Notes: generated from the sequence alone by a model not told the origin. 64,000 nucleotides of DNA from JBJGXI01 sp045635475 (GCF_045635475.1 NZ_JBJGXI010000001.1:62001-126000); one strand, 5' to 3'; shown: positions 35,436 through 44,396, counted from the stretch's first letter. Made by a program: numbers and translations.

Positions 35436-37220
35436 ATGGACCAAAAAGTGATTGTATTTGGTGTAGATGGTCTAATACCAGAACTAGTTTATAAATTTGC
35501 AGATGAAGGACATTTGCCGAATATATCACAATTACTAAACCAAGGTGCTTGTACGGAATTACTCCCCTATATTTCGACCTGGGGGGATGTTAACTTCGTA
35601 TCAATGATTACGGGTCAGGCACCAGGAACGAGTTGGAAAGGACAACGAATTGCTCCGGATAATCATGATAATTTACTAGGATATATGAATAAACAAGCGA
35701 AGAAATGTGCATTGGTCCATTTTCCAGAAACCATTTCCACAGAAGGCACAGACCATTTTGAATTTGCACCATATTGGAGTGGAAAAGGTGGAGCTCCTTT
35801 TGAAGTGGCTGCACCAATGGTATATAGCACGAATATAGATAAATGGCCAAGTCAGCAGAAACATGAATATCTTGGTTGGCCACCAGCGGGGGAGACATTA
35901 GCCTATCATGAGAAGGCTAATCGAGATAAGATCGAGATCGCGAATCAAAGCTATCATTTTTCCATTATGACAAATGATAATCATCAAGAACAAGTGCAAA
36001 TTAATCTAATAAATAAGGAAGAAATTAGCCTCCAATTTCGTGACGGTAGCACTGTAAGTGTGTCGCTTGGAAAATGGACGGATTGGCTGGAAATTCCGCT
36101 AGGCGAAAAAGTAGGGGTCGGACGATTCAAATTACTTGCTTTTGACCATGAGAAGCAACAGTTAGATTTATTACAGTCACAGGTTAACGATAAGCATGCT
36201 TATTCGAATCACAAAGAGCTAGAAAAGGAATGCATCGATCATTCAGGGCCGTTTATTTCCAAGTGGTCGATCTCAGCAGCTCCTGACAATTTATATATGG
36301 AGACAGGCATTGAAGAAGCGGAATATCAAGCTAATTGGTTGGCTGAGACAGCACTTTGGCTCTTAAATGAGAAGGAATTTGATTTATTTGCTACAGTATT
36401 TCGTCTGAATGATGAAACCCATCACACTTGTTTAGGAGAATATGATCCAGCATCGCCATTTTATACACCAGAACGAGCAAAGCTGTCTGAGGAAGTGATG
36501 CAAACGGGATACAAAGTATTAGATTGCGCTATCGGAAAGATATTGGCTAACAAGTCTGACGATACATTGTTAGTACTGGCTTCGGATCACGGAAACGTAC
36601 CTAACGAATACATGTGTGATATTTATAGCCGTCTAGAGGAAAAAGGACTATGTATATTGGATGAAGCCGGTCTGCCAATCATGAGTGAATCAAAAGCGTA
36701 TTTAAAAGAAGAACGTGGTGGTATGGAGATTTTTGTTAATCTAAAAGGTCGGGAAGTTTCGGGAATTGTTGACCCAGCTGATTATGAAAAGGTTCAAACG
36801 GAAATCTTCCATGCTATCACGACATGGTATCACGAGACAGCTGAAGGTTTAAAAAATGTATCTGGAATTACCGTGAAGAAACAAGATGCAGTACCACTTG
36901 GCTTCTGGGGAGAAGAGGCAGGAGATGTATTGTTTGCTTATAGTCAAGGATTTGTTTGGGGATATAATACAAATCGTGAGGTCGTAGCTGCTGTATCTTC
37001 ACCAGGAGCAAATCATGGTCCACAGATCCCAACTGCTTCAACCTTGCATTCTTCTAATTATGGCATTGCATTGTTCGACGGTCCAACTGTGCATAATGGG
37101 GTAAAACGGAACAGAGATAAACCATATAAAATGAATGATATGGGTACGACCATAGCGAGTATATTAGGATTGAAAAATTGTAATCAATTGGATGGGCGTG
37201 TTATGAAAGATTTATTATAA
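35436..37220 (+). CDS. Alkaline-phosphatase-superfamily hydrolase (phosphodiesterase/pyrophosphatase type)
   Basis: A 594-residue protein of the nucleotide pyrophosphatase/phosphodiesterase branch. It has VFGVDGLIPELV at the N-terminus, a putative Thr nucleophile in ISTWGDVNFVSMITG near residue 48, an LASDHGN metal motif near 381, and an ANHGP histidine near 528. There is no C-x-P-x-R, so formylglycine is not used. It could cleave a phosphate, phosphonate or sulfate ester without FGE. An insert of about 130 residues (around 165-290) looks like a beta-domain. It starts 26 bases after the dehydratase gene, in the same operon. No signal peptide. Confidence 0.82.
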   Translation: MDQKVIVFGVDGLIPELVYKFADEGHLPNISQLLNQGACTELLPYISTWGDVNFVSMITGQAPGTSWKGQRIAPDNHDNLLGYMNKQAKKCALVHFPETISTEGTDHFEFAPYWSGKGGAPFEVAAPMVYSTNIDKWPSQQKHEYLGWPPAGETLAYHEKANRDKIEIANQSYHFSIMTNDNHQEQVQINLINKEEISLQFRDGSTVSVSLGKWTDWLEIPLGEKVGVGRFKLLAFDHEKQQLDLLQSQVNDKHAYSNHKELEKECIDHSGPFISKWSISAAPDNLYMETGIEEAEYQANWLAETALWLLNEKEFDLFATVFRLNDETHHTCLGEYDPASPFYTPERAKLSEEVMQTGYKVLDCAIGKILANKSDDTLLVLASDHGNVPNEYMCDIYSRLEEKGLCILDEAGLPIMSESKAYLKEERGGMEIFVNLKGREVSGIVDPADYEKVQTEIFHAITTWYHETAEGLKNVSGITVKKQDAVPLGFWGEEAGDVLFAYSQGFVWGYNTNREVVAAVSSPGANHGPQIPTASTLHSSNYGIALFDGPTVHNGVKRNRDKPYKMNDMGTTIASILGLKNCNQLDGRVMKDLL

Positions 37221-37230
37221 ACAGATAAGA

Positions 37231-37333
37231 GTCAATTTCATCATTACATTACACTGCTTTTTGCATCCCAATATTATTTTGAGGAATTCAACTATATTGG
37301 GATGTAATAACTTAGAATAGTATTATGAAATTG
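37231..37333 (+). ncRNA. Stem element D: divergent family member before KDG kinase
   Basis: P1 uses GTCAATTTCAT with ATTATGAAATTG. The inner stem is a perfect 11 bp (CATCCCAATAT, 37264-37274, with ATATTGGGATG, 37294-37304), unrelated in sequence to A and B but in the same place. The conserved loop GGATNAAACC is absent, so this is the weakest member. It starts 10 bases after the upstream stop codon. Confidence 0.4.
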
Positions 37334-37343
37334 TTATAGAATT

Positions 37344-37393
37344 ATCGGAATTAAGTGGGGTGTTACCATTCCCCCCGCGTTCCGATTTTATTT
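37344..37393 (+). terminator. Terminator-like hairpin between element D and KDG kinase
   Basis: ATCGGAA (37344-37350) pairs with TTCCGAT (37380-37386), with GGGG / CCCC pairing inside, followed by TTTATTTG. It ends about 53 bases before the kinase start. It may end the upstream operon or act as a switchable attenuator for the kinase. Confidence 0.6.
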
Positions 37394-37445
37394 GTCTGGA
37401 GGAAAATAATAAAAAAGATAGTAAATTAGGTCGGAGGTGGAATGC

Positions 37446-38390
37446 ATGGATGTTATTACAATAGGTGAAAGTATGGTGCTATTCAAACCTAATTCTGTAG
37501 GCCCGCTTCGTTATGCTAATAGTTTTACAAAAACGGTCGGGGGAGCTGAGTCAAATGTTGCAATTGCTTTGGCTCGGCTTGGTCATAAGGTAGGCTGGAT
37601 TTCTACATTAGGGGACGATGAGTTTGGCATATATGTTCGAAATTTCATTAGGGGCGAGGGTGTAGATACGAGACATGTAGCATTCGAGAATTCTGCACCT
37701 ACTGCAGTATTCTTTAAAGAAATGATCGCTAATCAAGATCCAAACATTTATTATTATCGTAAAAATGCTGCAGCTAGTTTGTTACATCCAAGCGACCTGG
37801 ATGAGTCATATATTAAACAAGCTAAATATCTACATGTAACTGGTATTACGCCTGCATTAAGTGAAAGTTGTAGAGAAACTATTTTTTATGCGATGGAAAG
37901 AGCGAGGAAAAATAACCAAAAAGTGGTCTTTGACCCTAATGTTAGGCGCAAGCTTTGGAGTGAACAAGAAGCCAAGAAAGTTTTGGGTGAAATGGCACAA
38001 AAAAGTGATATTATTTTACCTGGCTTGGATGAGGGTGAGCTTATGACCGGTGAATCGAAACCAGAAAACATTGCCGTAAAACTATTAGAGATGGGAAATC
38101 AGGTTGTCATTGTCAAGCTAGGTGAAAAAGGCGCTTATTATGCAACGAGAGACAAATGTGAATATGTTGCAGGAGAAAGTGTGGACCAAGTTGTGGACAC
38201 TGCTGGTGCAGGAGATGGATTTGCAGCAGGTGTTCTTTCTGGGTTAATAAGAGGTTCGGATATCAAAAGCGCTGTACAACTTGGGAATGCGGTTGGAGCG
38301 TTCGCTTTATCAGTTGCCGGTGATGTGGAAGGCTATCCATTTTGGTACCAAGTAAATCCAGAAGCATCATACAATAAAATCAATAGGTAA
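37446..38390 (+). CDS. kdgK: 2-keto-3-deoxygluconate kinase (PfkB family)
   Basis: About 314 residues, a PfkB carbohydrate kinase. N-terminal GGAESNVAIALARLG substrate/dimer motif near residue 34 and the C-terminal DTAGAGDGFAAGVLSG anion hole with the catalytic Asp near residue 251. The opening VITIGESMVLFKP is typical of KDG kinases. It phosphorylates 2-keto-3-deoxygluconate to KDPG using ATP. The ATG at 37446 follows GGAGGTGG. The aldolase gene follows after 9 bases, completing the lower Entner-Doudoroff steps. Confidence 0.9.
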   Translation: MDVITIGESMVLFKPNSVGPLRYANSFTKTVGGAESNVAIALARLGHKVGWISTLGDDEFGIYVRNFIRGEGVDTRHVAFENSAPTAVFFKEMIANQDPNIYYYRKNAAASLLHPSDLDESYIKQAKYLHVTGITPALSESCRETIFYAMERARKNNQKVVFDPNVRRKLWSEQEAKKVLGEMAQKSDIILPGLDEGELMTGESKPENIAVKLLEMGNQVVIVKLGEKGAYYATRDKCEYVAGESVDQVVDTAGAGDGFAAGVLSGLIRGSDIKSAVQLGNAVGAFALSVAGDVEGYPFWYQVNPEASYNKINR

Positions 38391-38399
38391 GGAGAGATT

Positions 38400-39050
38400 A
38401 TGATAGTGAAAGAGAGTTTTTTAACTAGATTAGTAGAAAATGGCGTAGTAGCGGTAATTAGAAAGGTAAAAGAAGATAAAGTGCTTGAAACAGCCCAAAG
38501 CTTAATTAACGGTGGAGTAACAGCATTAGAAGTAACCGTAGATGAACCAGCAGGTTATCAAATAATAAAGAAGCTATCTGAAAGATTTTCCGATCAAGCT
38601 GTCATCGGAGCAGGAACGGTTTTAGATAGCGAGGCAGCTAAAAAAGCGATAGAAAATGGGGCGGAATTTATTGTAAGTCCAGTGCTTAAAAAAGACGTAA
38701 TCCAAACCACATTACGTTACGGAAAAATATCCATTCCTGGCACAATGACACCAACGGAAGCATTGAATGCTATTGAATATGGTGCAGATATTGTTAAAAT
38801 ATTCCCTGCTTCAGCTGTAGGAGCTACCTTTATAAAAAATATTAAAGGACCACTACCTCAAATTCCAATCATTCCTACAGGAGGGATAAATATAGATAAT
38901 GCCGCTGATTACGTGAAAGCTGGAGCAATTGCTATAGGTGTTGGTGGTAACCTAGTAAATAATGAACAAATAAATAACGGTGAATTTCAAGAGATTGAGA
39001 AGAGAGCTAAGCAGTACTCCGATATAGTAAAAAAAGCACGTGCGGAATAG
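38400..39050 (+). CDS. eda: KDPG/KHG aldolase
   Basis: A 216-residue class I aldolase (Eda family) that cleaves 2-keto-3-deoxy-6-phosphogluconate to pyruvate and glyceraldehyde 3-phosphate. Motifs: ALEVTVDEP with the catalytic Glu near residue 44, VIGAGTVLD near 69, and DIVKIFPAS with the Schiff-base Lys near residue 132. IIPTGGI lies near 161. AAGGAG precedes the ATG. It is translationally close to the kinase gene. Confidence 0.93.
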   Translation: MIVKESFLTRLVENGVVAVIRKVKEDKVLETAQSLINGGVTALEVTVDEPAGYQIIKKLSERFSDQAVIGAGTVLDSEAAKKAIENGAEFIVSPVLKKDVIQTTLRYGKISIPGTMTPTEALNAIEYGADIVKIFPASAVGATFIKNIKGPLPQIPIIPTGGINIDNAADYVKAGAIAIGVGGNLVNNEQINNGEFQEIEKRAKQYSDIVKKARAE

Positions 39051-39427
39051 AAGAGTGGTAAGTGGGCCCTGTCATTTTAAGAAATTTATCATATGCTGTC
39101 AAATGTGTAATCGTTCCGGTGCCCATGATCAATACCCAATTTTACCAACTAGATAATTGTTTTATTTTCAAGGGAAATATCGGGTGTTCCCTTGGGAGTA
39201 CTGAATGTATAACCAGTGTTAGTAATTGTGGATAGGTTGTTCTTTACTTTACTTCCTTATTTTGTTTTAACGCGTTGGCTTTAGGGGCTAATAGACCCAT
39301 GAGGTAGTTGCATCTTTTTCTGGTCAATGTCTGGTGATCCAGAATCCTTTGCCCATATCCCAATTCATTATTACGATAGCAAAGATTTTAAGCAAGTGTT
39401 AGGTCAAAAATAAGGAAGGGTTTGTTT
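39051..39427. other. Intergenic with small remnants
   Basis: No intact gene. About 39310-39410 is an open plus-strand stretch (MSGDPESFAHIPIHYYDSKD) ending in TAA just before the next gene. It is a fragment I cannot assign. A short block at 39118-39145 (GGTGCCCATGATCAATACCC) resembles one at 40219-40245 on the other side of the TSUP gene. Confidence 0.35.
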
Positions 39428-40168
39428 ATGTGGGAACAGATTGTAATTCTGTTTATTATTTTTCTAGGGAGTTTTATTCAAGGATCGAGCGGATTTGGCT
39501 TTGGCTTAGTTTGTATGGGTGTTATTTCGATATTTCTCTCTGTAGAGGAAAGTATGTTGATTGTACTTGCTTTGACAGCTTTCTTGTCATCTGGAATCCT
39601 ACTGAAATATAGGCGGTATATAATATGGAAAGATATCGTACCAATTACTATTAGCGCAAGTATTGGTAGAGCACTTGCATTTGTATTTGTCATATACTTT
39701 GGAGAAACAGAATTTATTAAAATCATTCTTGCACTTGTTTTAATATCTATGGTGGTTTATCTGTATAAGAATCGGCAACTTTCCGAAACCTCCAATACAT
39801 CCAACAATTATATCATTTCTCTGTGTGTCGGATGTATTGGAGGTTTTATTGGAGGTGCATTTGCAATAGGAGGACCGCTTTTTGTTATATACTTTCTAAT
39901 GCGATATGAGGACAAACGAAGTTATACGGCGAACCTCCAATTAACATTTATCCTATTAAATTTATTTACGATCGTTGCCCATTGGATTAACGGTGATTTA
40001 ACAGATTCATTTTACCACTATTTTATTTTAGGAACAGTTATTGTCCTTATTGGTGTTACACTAGGATTAAAAATATTTGATTTATTATCAACAAAGATCA
40101 TTCAAAATATTGCATTTACAATCATAACCCTAGCAGCAATTAATTTAATTGTAATGTCGTTGCTTTAG
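39428..40168 (+). CDS. TauE/SafE (TSUP) family anion transporter
   Basis: About 246 residues with about eight hydrophobic helices. First-half motif FIQGSSGFGFGLVCMG near residue 16, and second-half motif FIGGAFAIGGPLFVIYFL near residue 137. TSUP proteins move sulfite, sulfate, sulfonates or related anions. This copy is intact and could replace the broken one at 17249 as exporter of released sulfate. The ATG at 39428 follows AAGGAAGGG. Confidence 0.85.
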   Translation: MWEQIVILFIIFLGSFIQGSSGFGFGLVCMGVISIFLSVEESMLIVLALTAFLSSGILLKYRRYIIWKDIVPITISASIGRALAFVFVIYFGETEFIKIILALVLISMVVYLYKNRQLSETSNTSNNYIISLCVGCIGGFIGGAFAIGGPLFVIYFLMRYEDKRSYTANLQLTFILLNLFTIVAHWINGDLTDSFYHYFILGTVIVLIGVTLGLKIFDLLSTKIIQNIAFTIITLAAINLIVMSLL

Positions 40169-40489
40169 GGCGTTCCAGTTTCAATCAAAAATGTACAAAC
40201 TGATTTAGTCATTAGATGGGTGCCTGTGGTGGTCAATACCCAATTTCTCGGACAATAAATGATTCGACAAATTGACTGTAAATGACAATCTTTGAGTTGA
40301 TCTATTCTAATGTAGGGGCACTTCACCGTGAGTTTGACATGGAGCCTTGTACGGGCACGATTTCTTAGCCAAGGCGCCAAGTTATAAATACATTGGCACG
40401 CTAAAACGGAGTATCATGCCCGGTTTCTCCATATAAAGCTGCTCATGGCAATTGTACGCTTGCTAAGACGATTGCCTGTAGTAGTGCTC

Positions 40490-41329
40490 TTATGCCACCA
40501 TAGAATGAAAATATTCGATTGGAGACATCTCGTGTAATCTTTCTTGATATCGTTGCTCATTATAATATGAAATGTACTTTGCTATTGTTTTATAGGCTCC
40601 TTTGACTGACTGGCATGGAAATAGAATAAAAGCCTCTGATTTGAAGTGCGAAAAGAATCCCTCTGCACATGCATTGTCTAGTCATGTGCCTTTTCTAGAC
40701 ATGCTTGGCGTAAGGTTGTATGCCTTAATTAATTGGTTGTATTTGTTTGAGCGAGACTGCATGCCTTGATCACTGTGTAAAATGGTATCCGTGGCTGTTC
40801 CACTGTTTTTGAACGCTATTCTCATGGTATCTTCCACTAGTTTTATATTGTTCTCTAGGCTTGATTTATAGGCGATAATTTCGTTGTTAAATAAGTCCAT
40901 GATGACAGATAGATAAATAGTTTGATTGCCTACCCTAAACTCCGTGATGTCGGTCACCAATTTTTCAAATGGTGTATCTGCATAAAAATATCGATTTAAT
41001 AGATTGTTGTAAATTCTGCCAGCGGTGGATTGGCGGTATTTTTTCGTATGTTTCTTCTTGCGAATATTGGCCTTTAAACCAAGCTTTTTCATGATCCGAT
41101 ATACTTTCTTATGATTGATGTTCCAGCAATAATCCTGGCGTAGCCTTAGTTCGATTCCCCGCACTCCTAATACGCCTTTATCTTGGTGATAGATATAAGA
41201 TATAAGCTCTTCCTCATCCTTATCTTTATTGGGACGCTTGCGATAATCATAGTACCCACTACGAGAAACGCCCATGGCCTCACATAAAGCATTGATAGGA
41301 TAACCCTCATGGCGTAGCTGGTCAATCAC
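40490..41329 (-). pseudogene. IS3-family transposase orfB with in-frame stop
   Basis: The translation has the HTH_21 region (YPINALCEAMGVSRSGYYDY), then the rve integrase core: VTDITEF (first Asp), HSDQGMQ (second Asp), and the glutamate in NACAEGFFSHFK. A TGA interrupts it between RKGT and LDNACAEG, at about 40682-40684. The C-terminus QRYQERLHEMSPIEYF is present to the natural stop. The GTG start overlaps the end of orfA. Confidence 0.85.
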
Positions 41330-41645
41330 TTGATATTTTTTTCTTCCCCCTTTTGGCGCAAGATTTCTACATACTTTTTTAACGCTTCAACCTCTATCGC
41401 CAATCGGTTTACTTTTTCATCAGTTGATGGGCAGGATTCTCCTTTTTTAGGTCGTCCTATGGAACGATCAAAGGCCACCTCACCATTCTTTTGATATTTC
41501 TTGATCCACTCATAATCGTTGTCCTATTACGAATACCGAGTTCATCAACGACTGTCTGTACAGCTTCATCTTCCTCTAAGACACGTCGAATTGCTTTTAG
41601 TTTTATTTCCTTACTATATCGCTGTTGCTTCTTCGCTACAGCCAT
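41326..41645 (-). pseudogene. IS3-family orfA with frameshift
   Basis: Starts MAVAKKQQRYSKEIKLKAIR behind AGGAGG (41645). A helix-turn-helix follows (VQTVVDELGIRNRTTI). One missing base after TTI then shifts the frame; in the restored frame it continues YEWIKKYQKNGEVAFDRSIG and a leucine-zipper-like EVEALKKYVEILRQK. It ends at TGA 41326. Confidence 0.8.
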
Positions 41646-41698
41646 TCCGAATTCCTCCTCATACTTGCAGTGTAAATGTCGAAACATTTATGTGTCCA

Positions 41699-42107
41699 GT
41701 ATAAGTGGTACGGACTATGGTCACTTCCCGAAGTTTGTCGCAATGTGTCGGTTGGGGGATGTGCTATTTTTGGACATTGGGCCTTTATCCGTGCATTCTC
41801 ATAGTTAATTGTTGGAGTGAAAGGATTTCACTGCCATCTAATCTCTAACTCACCATGTCCAATATTTATGTGAACTGACAGAGGAATGTTATTCTATTCT
41901 AGCTTTTCCTGTTTCAGATGTAGATTTAGAAAATACCTAGTTATGCGGTGGTTCCAGAGAACTTTTAGGTCGAAAAAAAATAAGTTCTCAGGATGGTAGG
42001 ATGAAGTTAGAGTGCGTGGGTGAGACCAACCCCCATGGACTGCGCATACATGATAAGCAACTATTGTAAATCACCTTGTGTAATGGATTATACTGAACAA
42101 ACACAAC
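41699..42107. other. Intergenic with one dispersed repeat copy
   Basis: No gene seen. 41721-41757 (CACTTCCCGAAGTTTGTCGC, then AATGTGTCGGTTGG) is a copy of a repeat also found at 45467-45505. The rest shows no structure I can support. Confidence 0.4.
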
Positions 42108-42140
42108 AAGAAGACGTCCAAAAGTCCTGGATGTCTTCTT
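42108..42140 (-). terminator. Hairpin after the small minus-strand gene
   Basis: AAGAAGACGTCCA pairs with TGGATGTCTTCTT (one G-U), 7-base loop. It is 50 bases downstream of the minus-strand gene ending at 42191. Weak T-run on that strand. Confidence 0.55.
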
Positions 42141-42190
42141 ATTATAAAACGCAACAATTTACGACGCCAAATTCTCAAGATAGGCTTTAT

Positions 42191-42442
42191 TTATTTTTGT
42201 GATTTCGTTTCTAATCCCTTCCTAATTGCATCCTTGGTAAGGCTATCTTTGTTTAAGTTCATAATAATGTTTTGAGGAAATTCAATTACATCTAATTGGG
42301 ATAGCAATTTGTGTAAATCAATAATGCAATTTTCTATATTGTAACAACAATCGAACTGTATACTATGGAGGATCGAAACTACTTCTCTTTTCAATTCAAT
42401 AATCTCCATTTTAGTTAAAATATCGCCTTCTAGTTCTCTCAC
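42191..42442 (-). CDS. Hypothetical small helical protein
   Basis: 83 residues starting at a GTG placed 7 bases after AGGAG, which is the main support. The sequence is mostly helical (EIIELKREVVSILHSI), with CCYNIENC in the middle, and ends in Lys-rich KGLETKSQK. No family recognised. Confidence 0.5.
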   Translation of the reverse strand: MRELEGDILTKMEIIELKREVVSILHSIQFDCCYNIENCIIDLHKLLSQLDVIEFPQNIIMNLNKDSLTKDAIRKGLETKSQK

Positions 42443-42734
42443 TACACCACTCCTATTTTATATTTCGAAAATACGTTAACCATTTATATATAATGTATAC
42501 AGTTCTATCAAACCGAGTTTACAAAGTGCATCAAAAGTAAAAAGTTACTATAAAGACGAAAAGAAAGTTTTAACAGCTCTACTCTGAAGAAAGTTACCTT
42601 CTTATGTTTGAAGGAAATATTAGCTTTTTGTCGAAATTTATCATTAATAGATATAGTTTTAAGAAAGGCTGATATGAGTGAATAACCGTTGATGGATGGA
42701 AAGCTCACATTTAATTGAAGAAGAAAAGGCAGCA

Positions 42735-43115
42735 ATGGATGACCACATGATTTTTGTGAAGAACTCACTGCATTTATTTATGCAATTTAGTCCAGTGTGC
42801 CAGCTATGTTTAAAATTTAATCAAAAAGTATTAGCCGATGAAGTAGAGCAAATGAATGATCTTCAAAAAGCAAAGTACATGAAAGAGATCCTTTATGAAG
42901 TAGACCTATCTGACATCAGTACAAAAAGCAATGATTATCTTAATGAACTTTTAATAACTGCACTAGATAAGATGTTCCAGTTAATGGGGGACAAGATGAC
43001 GGAACTGATAGAACAGTTGAATAACTTTTTATACGAATATGACCAGAGTGAATTTCAAAGTGTTCTAGATTTTACGAAGAAGCGATTAGTTTTTGCGCTC
43101 TCTACCCAGGATTAG
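42735..43115 (+). CDS. Hypothetical helical protein
   Basis: About 126 residues (126 from the ATG at 42735, which follows AAAAGG; 139 if the ATG at 42696 is used). All-helical composition: CQLCLKFNQKVLADEVEQMN, then KMFQLMGDKMTELIEQLNNF. A single CxxC. It resembles no family I know. The next open frame, 66 bases later, encodes a similar-sized helical protein, so the two may once have been one locus. Confidence 0.45.
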   Translation: MDDHMIFVKNSLHLFMQFSPVCQLCLKFNQKVLADEVEQMNDLQKAKYMKEILYEVDLSDISTKSNDYLNELLITALDKMFQLMGDKMTELIEQLNNFLYEYDQSEFQSVLDFTKKRLVFALSTQD

Positions 43116-43181
43116 TAACTCCGTCAAATAGAATACAAGTTTAAATCATTTAGAGATGAATATCCTACCTTTTATTCCGTT

Positions 43182-43580
43182 ATGTCGAAAAGGGAAAAGC
43201 CTTTTCAATTTAATAGAAATAAGCACAACAATTATATTTCTTACTATCTTAAGAATTTTTTGGAGCTTCATAGTTGCGCACTCAAAGTTATTGAAGAACT
43301 AGATGCCAGCTACAGTAAAGTATTGGATGACTTTTTGTCAGAACTTAAACGGTTATCCTTAAAGCACAATGATAGAATTAGCGAAGCTGTGGATTATGGT
43401 TTTGATTATAAGAATTACATGGATAGGTTAAAAGCGGAAGCCCAAGAGTTCGATAGGGATCGAAACCCTGAGCATGTTGAGATGGGCAAGCAGTTATATA
43501 ATAACATTCTTGATGAGATGATTAAAAATGGGCTATCGATAAGGTCGGAAAATTATATAAGGACGATGTATGGGTTGTGA
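43182..43580 (+). CDS. Hypothetical helical protein
   Basis: 132 residues, highly charged and helical (VIEELDASYSKVLDDFLSEL, then YMDRLKAEAQEFDRDRNPEH). No clear ribosome binding site before the ATG at 43182, so the start is uncertain and the gene may be decayed. No family recognised. Confidence 0.4.
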   Translation: MSKREKPFQFNRNKHNNYISYYLKNFLELHSCALKVIEELDASYSKVLDDFLSELKRLSLKHNDRISEAVDYGFDYKNYMDRLKAEAQEFDRDRNPEHVEMGKQLYNNILDEMIKNGLSIRSENYIRTMYGL

Positions 43581-43779
43581 GATAAACTGAAATTATTGAT
43601 TAGATTGGTGTTTTTATGCCTATACAGCTTAGGGTGTCATCACGATTGATAAAAAACTTTAAATGTTTCTAGAAGAACGGAAAGAAGGGAAATTGGTATT
43701 GTTGAGGGTGATTAGGATTAGCTTTAATTAGTAAGGAATATTATCCAATGGATGGTTAAAAAATGGCTGCGAGAGTGAA

Positions 43780-43866
43780 TGGAACAGAGGGTCAGGTTTG
43801 CTGTTCCGTTCTATGAGAATAAAATTTAAGGTCCTGCTGGAACGACAAAACTGACCCCGCGTTCCC
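43780..43866. repeat. GGGTCAGGTTT inverted-repeat element, copy 1
   Basis: Begins GGAACAGAGGGTCAGGTTTG and ends AAAACTGACCCCGCGTTCCC. The ends are imperfect inverted repeats with a central TTCTATGAGAATAAAA. Copies with the same plan occur at 46315 and 49301. Confidence 0.65.
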
Positions 43867-43937
43867 TAATCTGTCTTGTCGGATTAATCATTCAAAAGCT
43901 GATGCCTGGTTCTGAGAAAATTCTAGAGTGGACCAGT

Positions 43938-44093
43938 GTAGGGACGGAGGGTCAGGTTTCTCGTTCCAACAAGTTGTCCAACTTGTTAAAATGAATAACA
44001 GTCCTTTTGAGAAAAGAAGGCTTGTAGCTATGTGATAGAGGTGTCACCAGAGTGAAGGAAGTAATGGGACGAGAAACCTGACCCCGCGTTCCC
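43938..44093. repeat. GGGTCAGGTTT inverted-repeat element, copy 2
   Basis: GGGACGGAGGGTCAGGTTTC plus TCGTTCC at the left pairs with GGGACGAGAAACCTGACCCC at the right. About 110 bases separate the arms, including a short hairpin CAAGTTGTCCAACTTG. A third, degenerate half-copy (AGGTCTGACCCCGTC) lies at 44276-44290. The whole stretch 43581-44325 has no gene. Confidence 0.6.
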
Positions 44094-44330
44094 ATTATTT
44101 ATCTCAGGAAGATTTATCCTAAGTTAAGAGAATCATTGTCCAGGTATTTAGATAACCCAGGTATGAAGCGATACACTGGAAATGAACTGATAGCTAAGCG
44201 TAATGGCATCATTATGGCTATGGTGTCAGGTGCCGTTCGTGGACAGTGGGGTTGATTTGTACATGTAGGAAGAACAGGTCTGACCCCGTCGATGGATAAA
44301 AAGGCTAAATCTTCAAGTCCAACCAAAAAG

Positions 44331-44357
44331 ACGTCTCTTCAGAATTCCGAAGAGACG
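44331..44357 (-). terminator. Terminator of the 316-residue lipoprotein gene
   Basis: ACGTCTCTTC pairs with GAAGAGACG over an 8-base loop. On the minus strand it is followed by CTTTTTGG. Confidence 0.75.
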
Positions 44358-44396
44358 CTTTAAACGTCACGAGCATTTTATCGATGCAAAATCAGT

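Larger units (their letters stand above)
40249..41698 (-). mobile_element. Decayed IS3-family (IS150-like) insertion sequence
   Basis: About 1.45 kb. The ends are imperfect inverted repeats: CGGACAATAAATGATTCGAC at 40249, and the complement of CTGGACACATAAATGTTTCG ending at 41698. Similarity continues for about 35 bases inward. Inside are orfA (frameshifted) and orfB (with an in-frame stop), overlapping by 4 bases as usual for the family. No target duplication is obvious. Confidence 0.75.
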
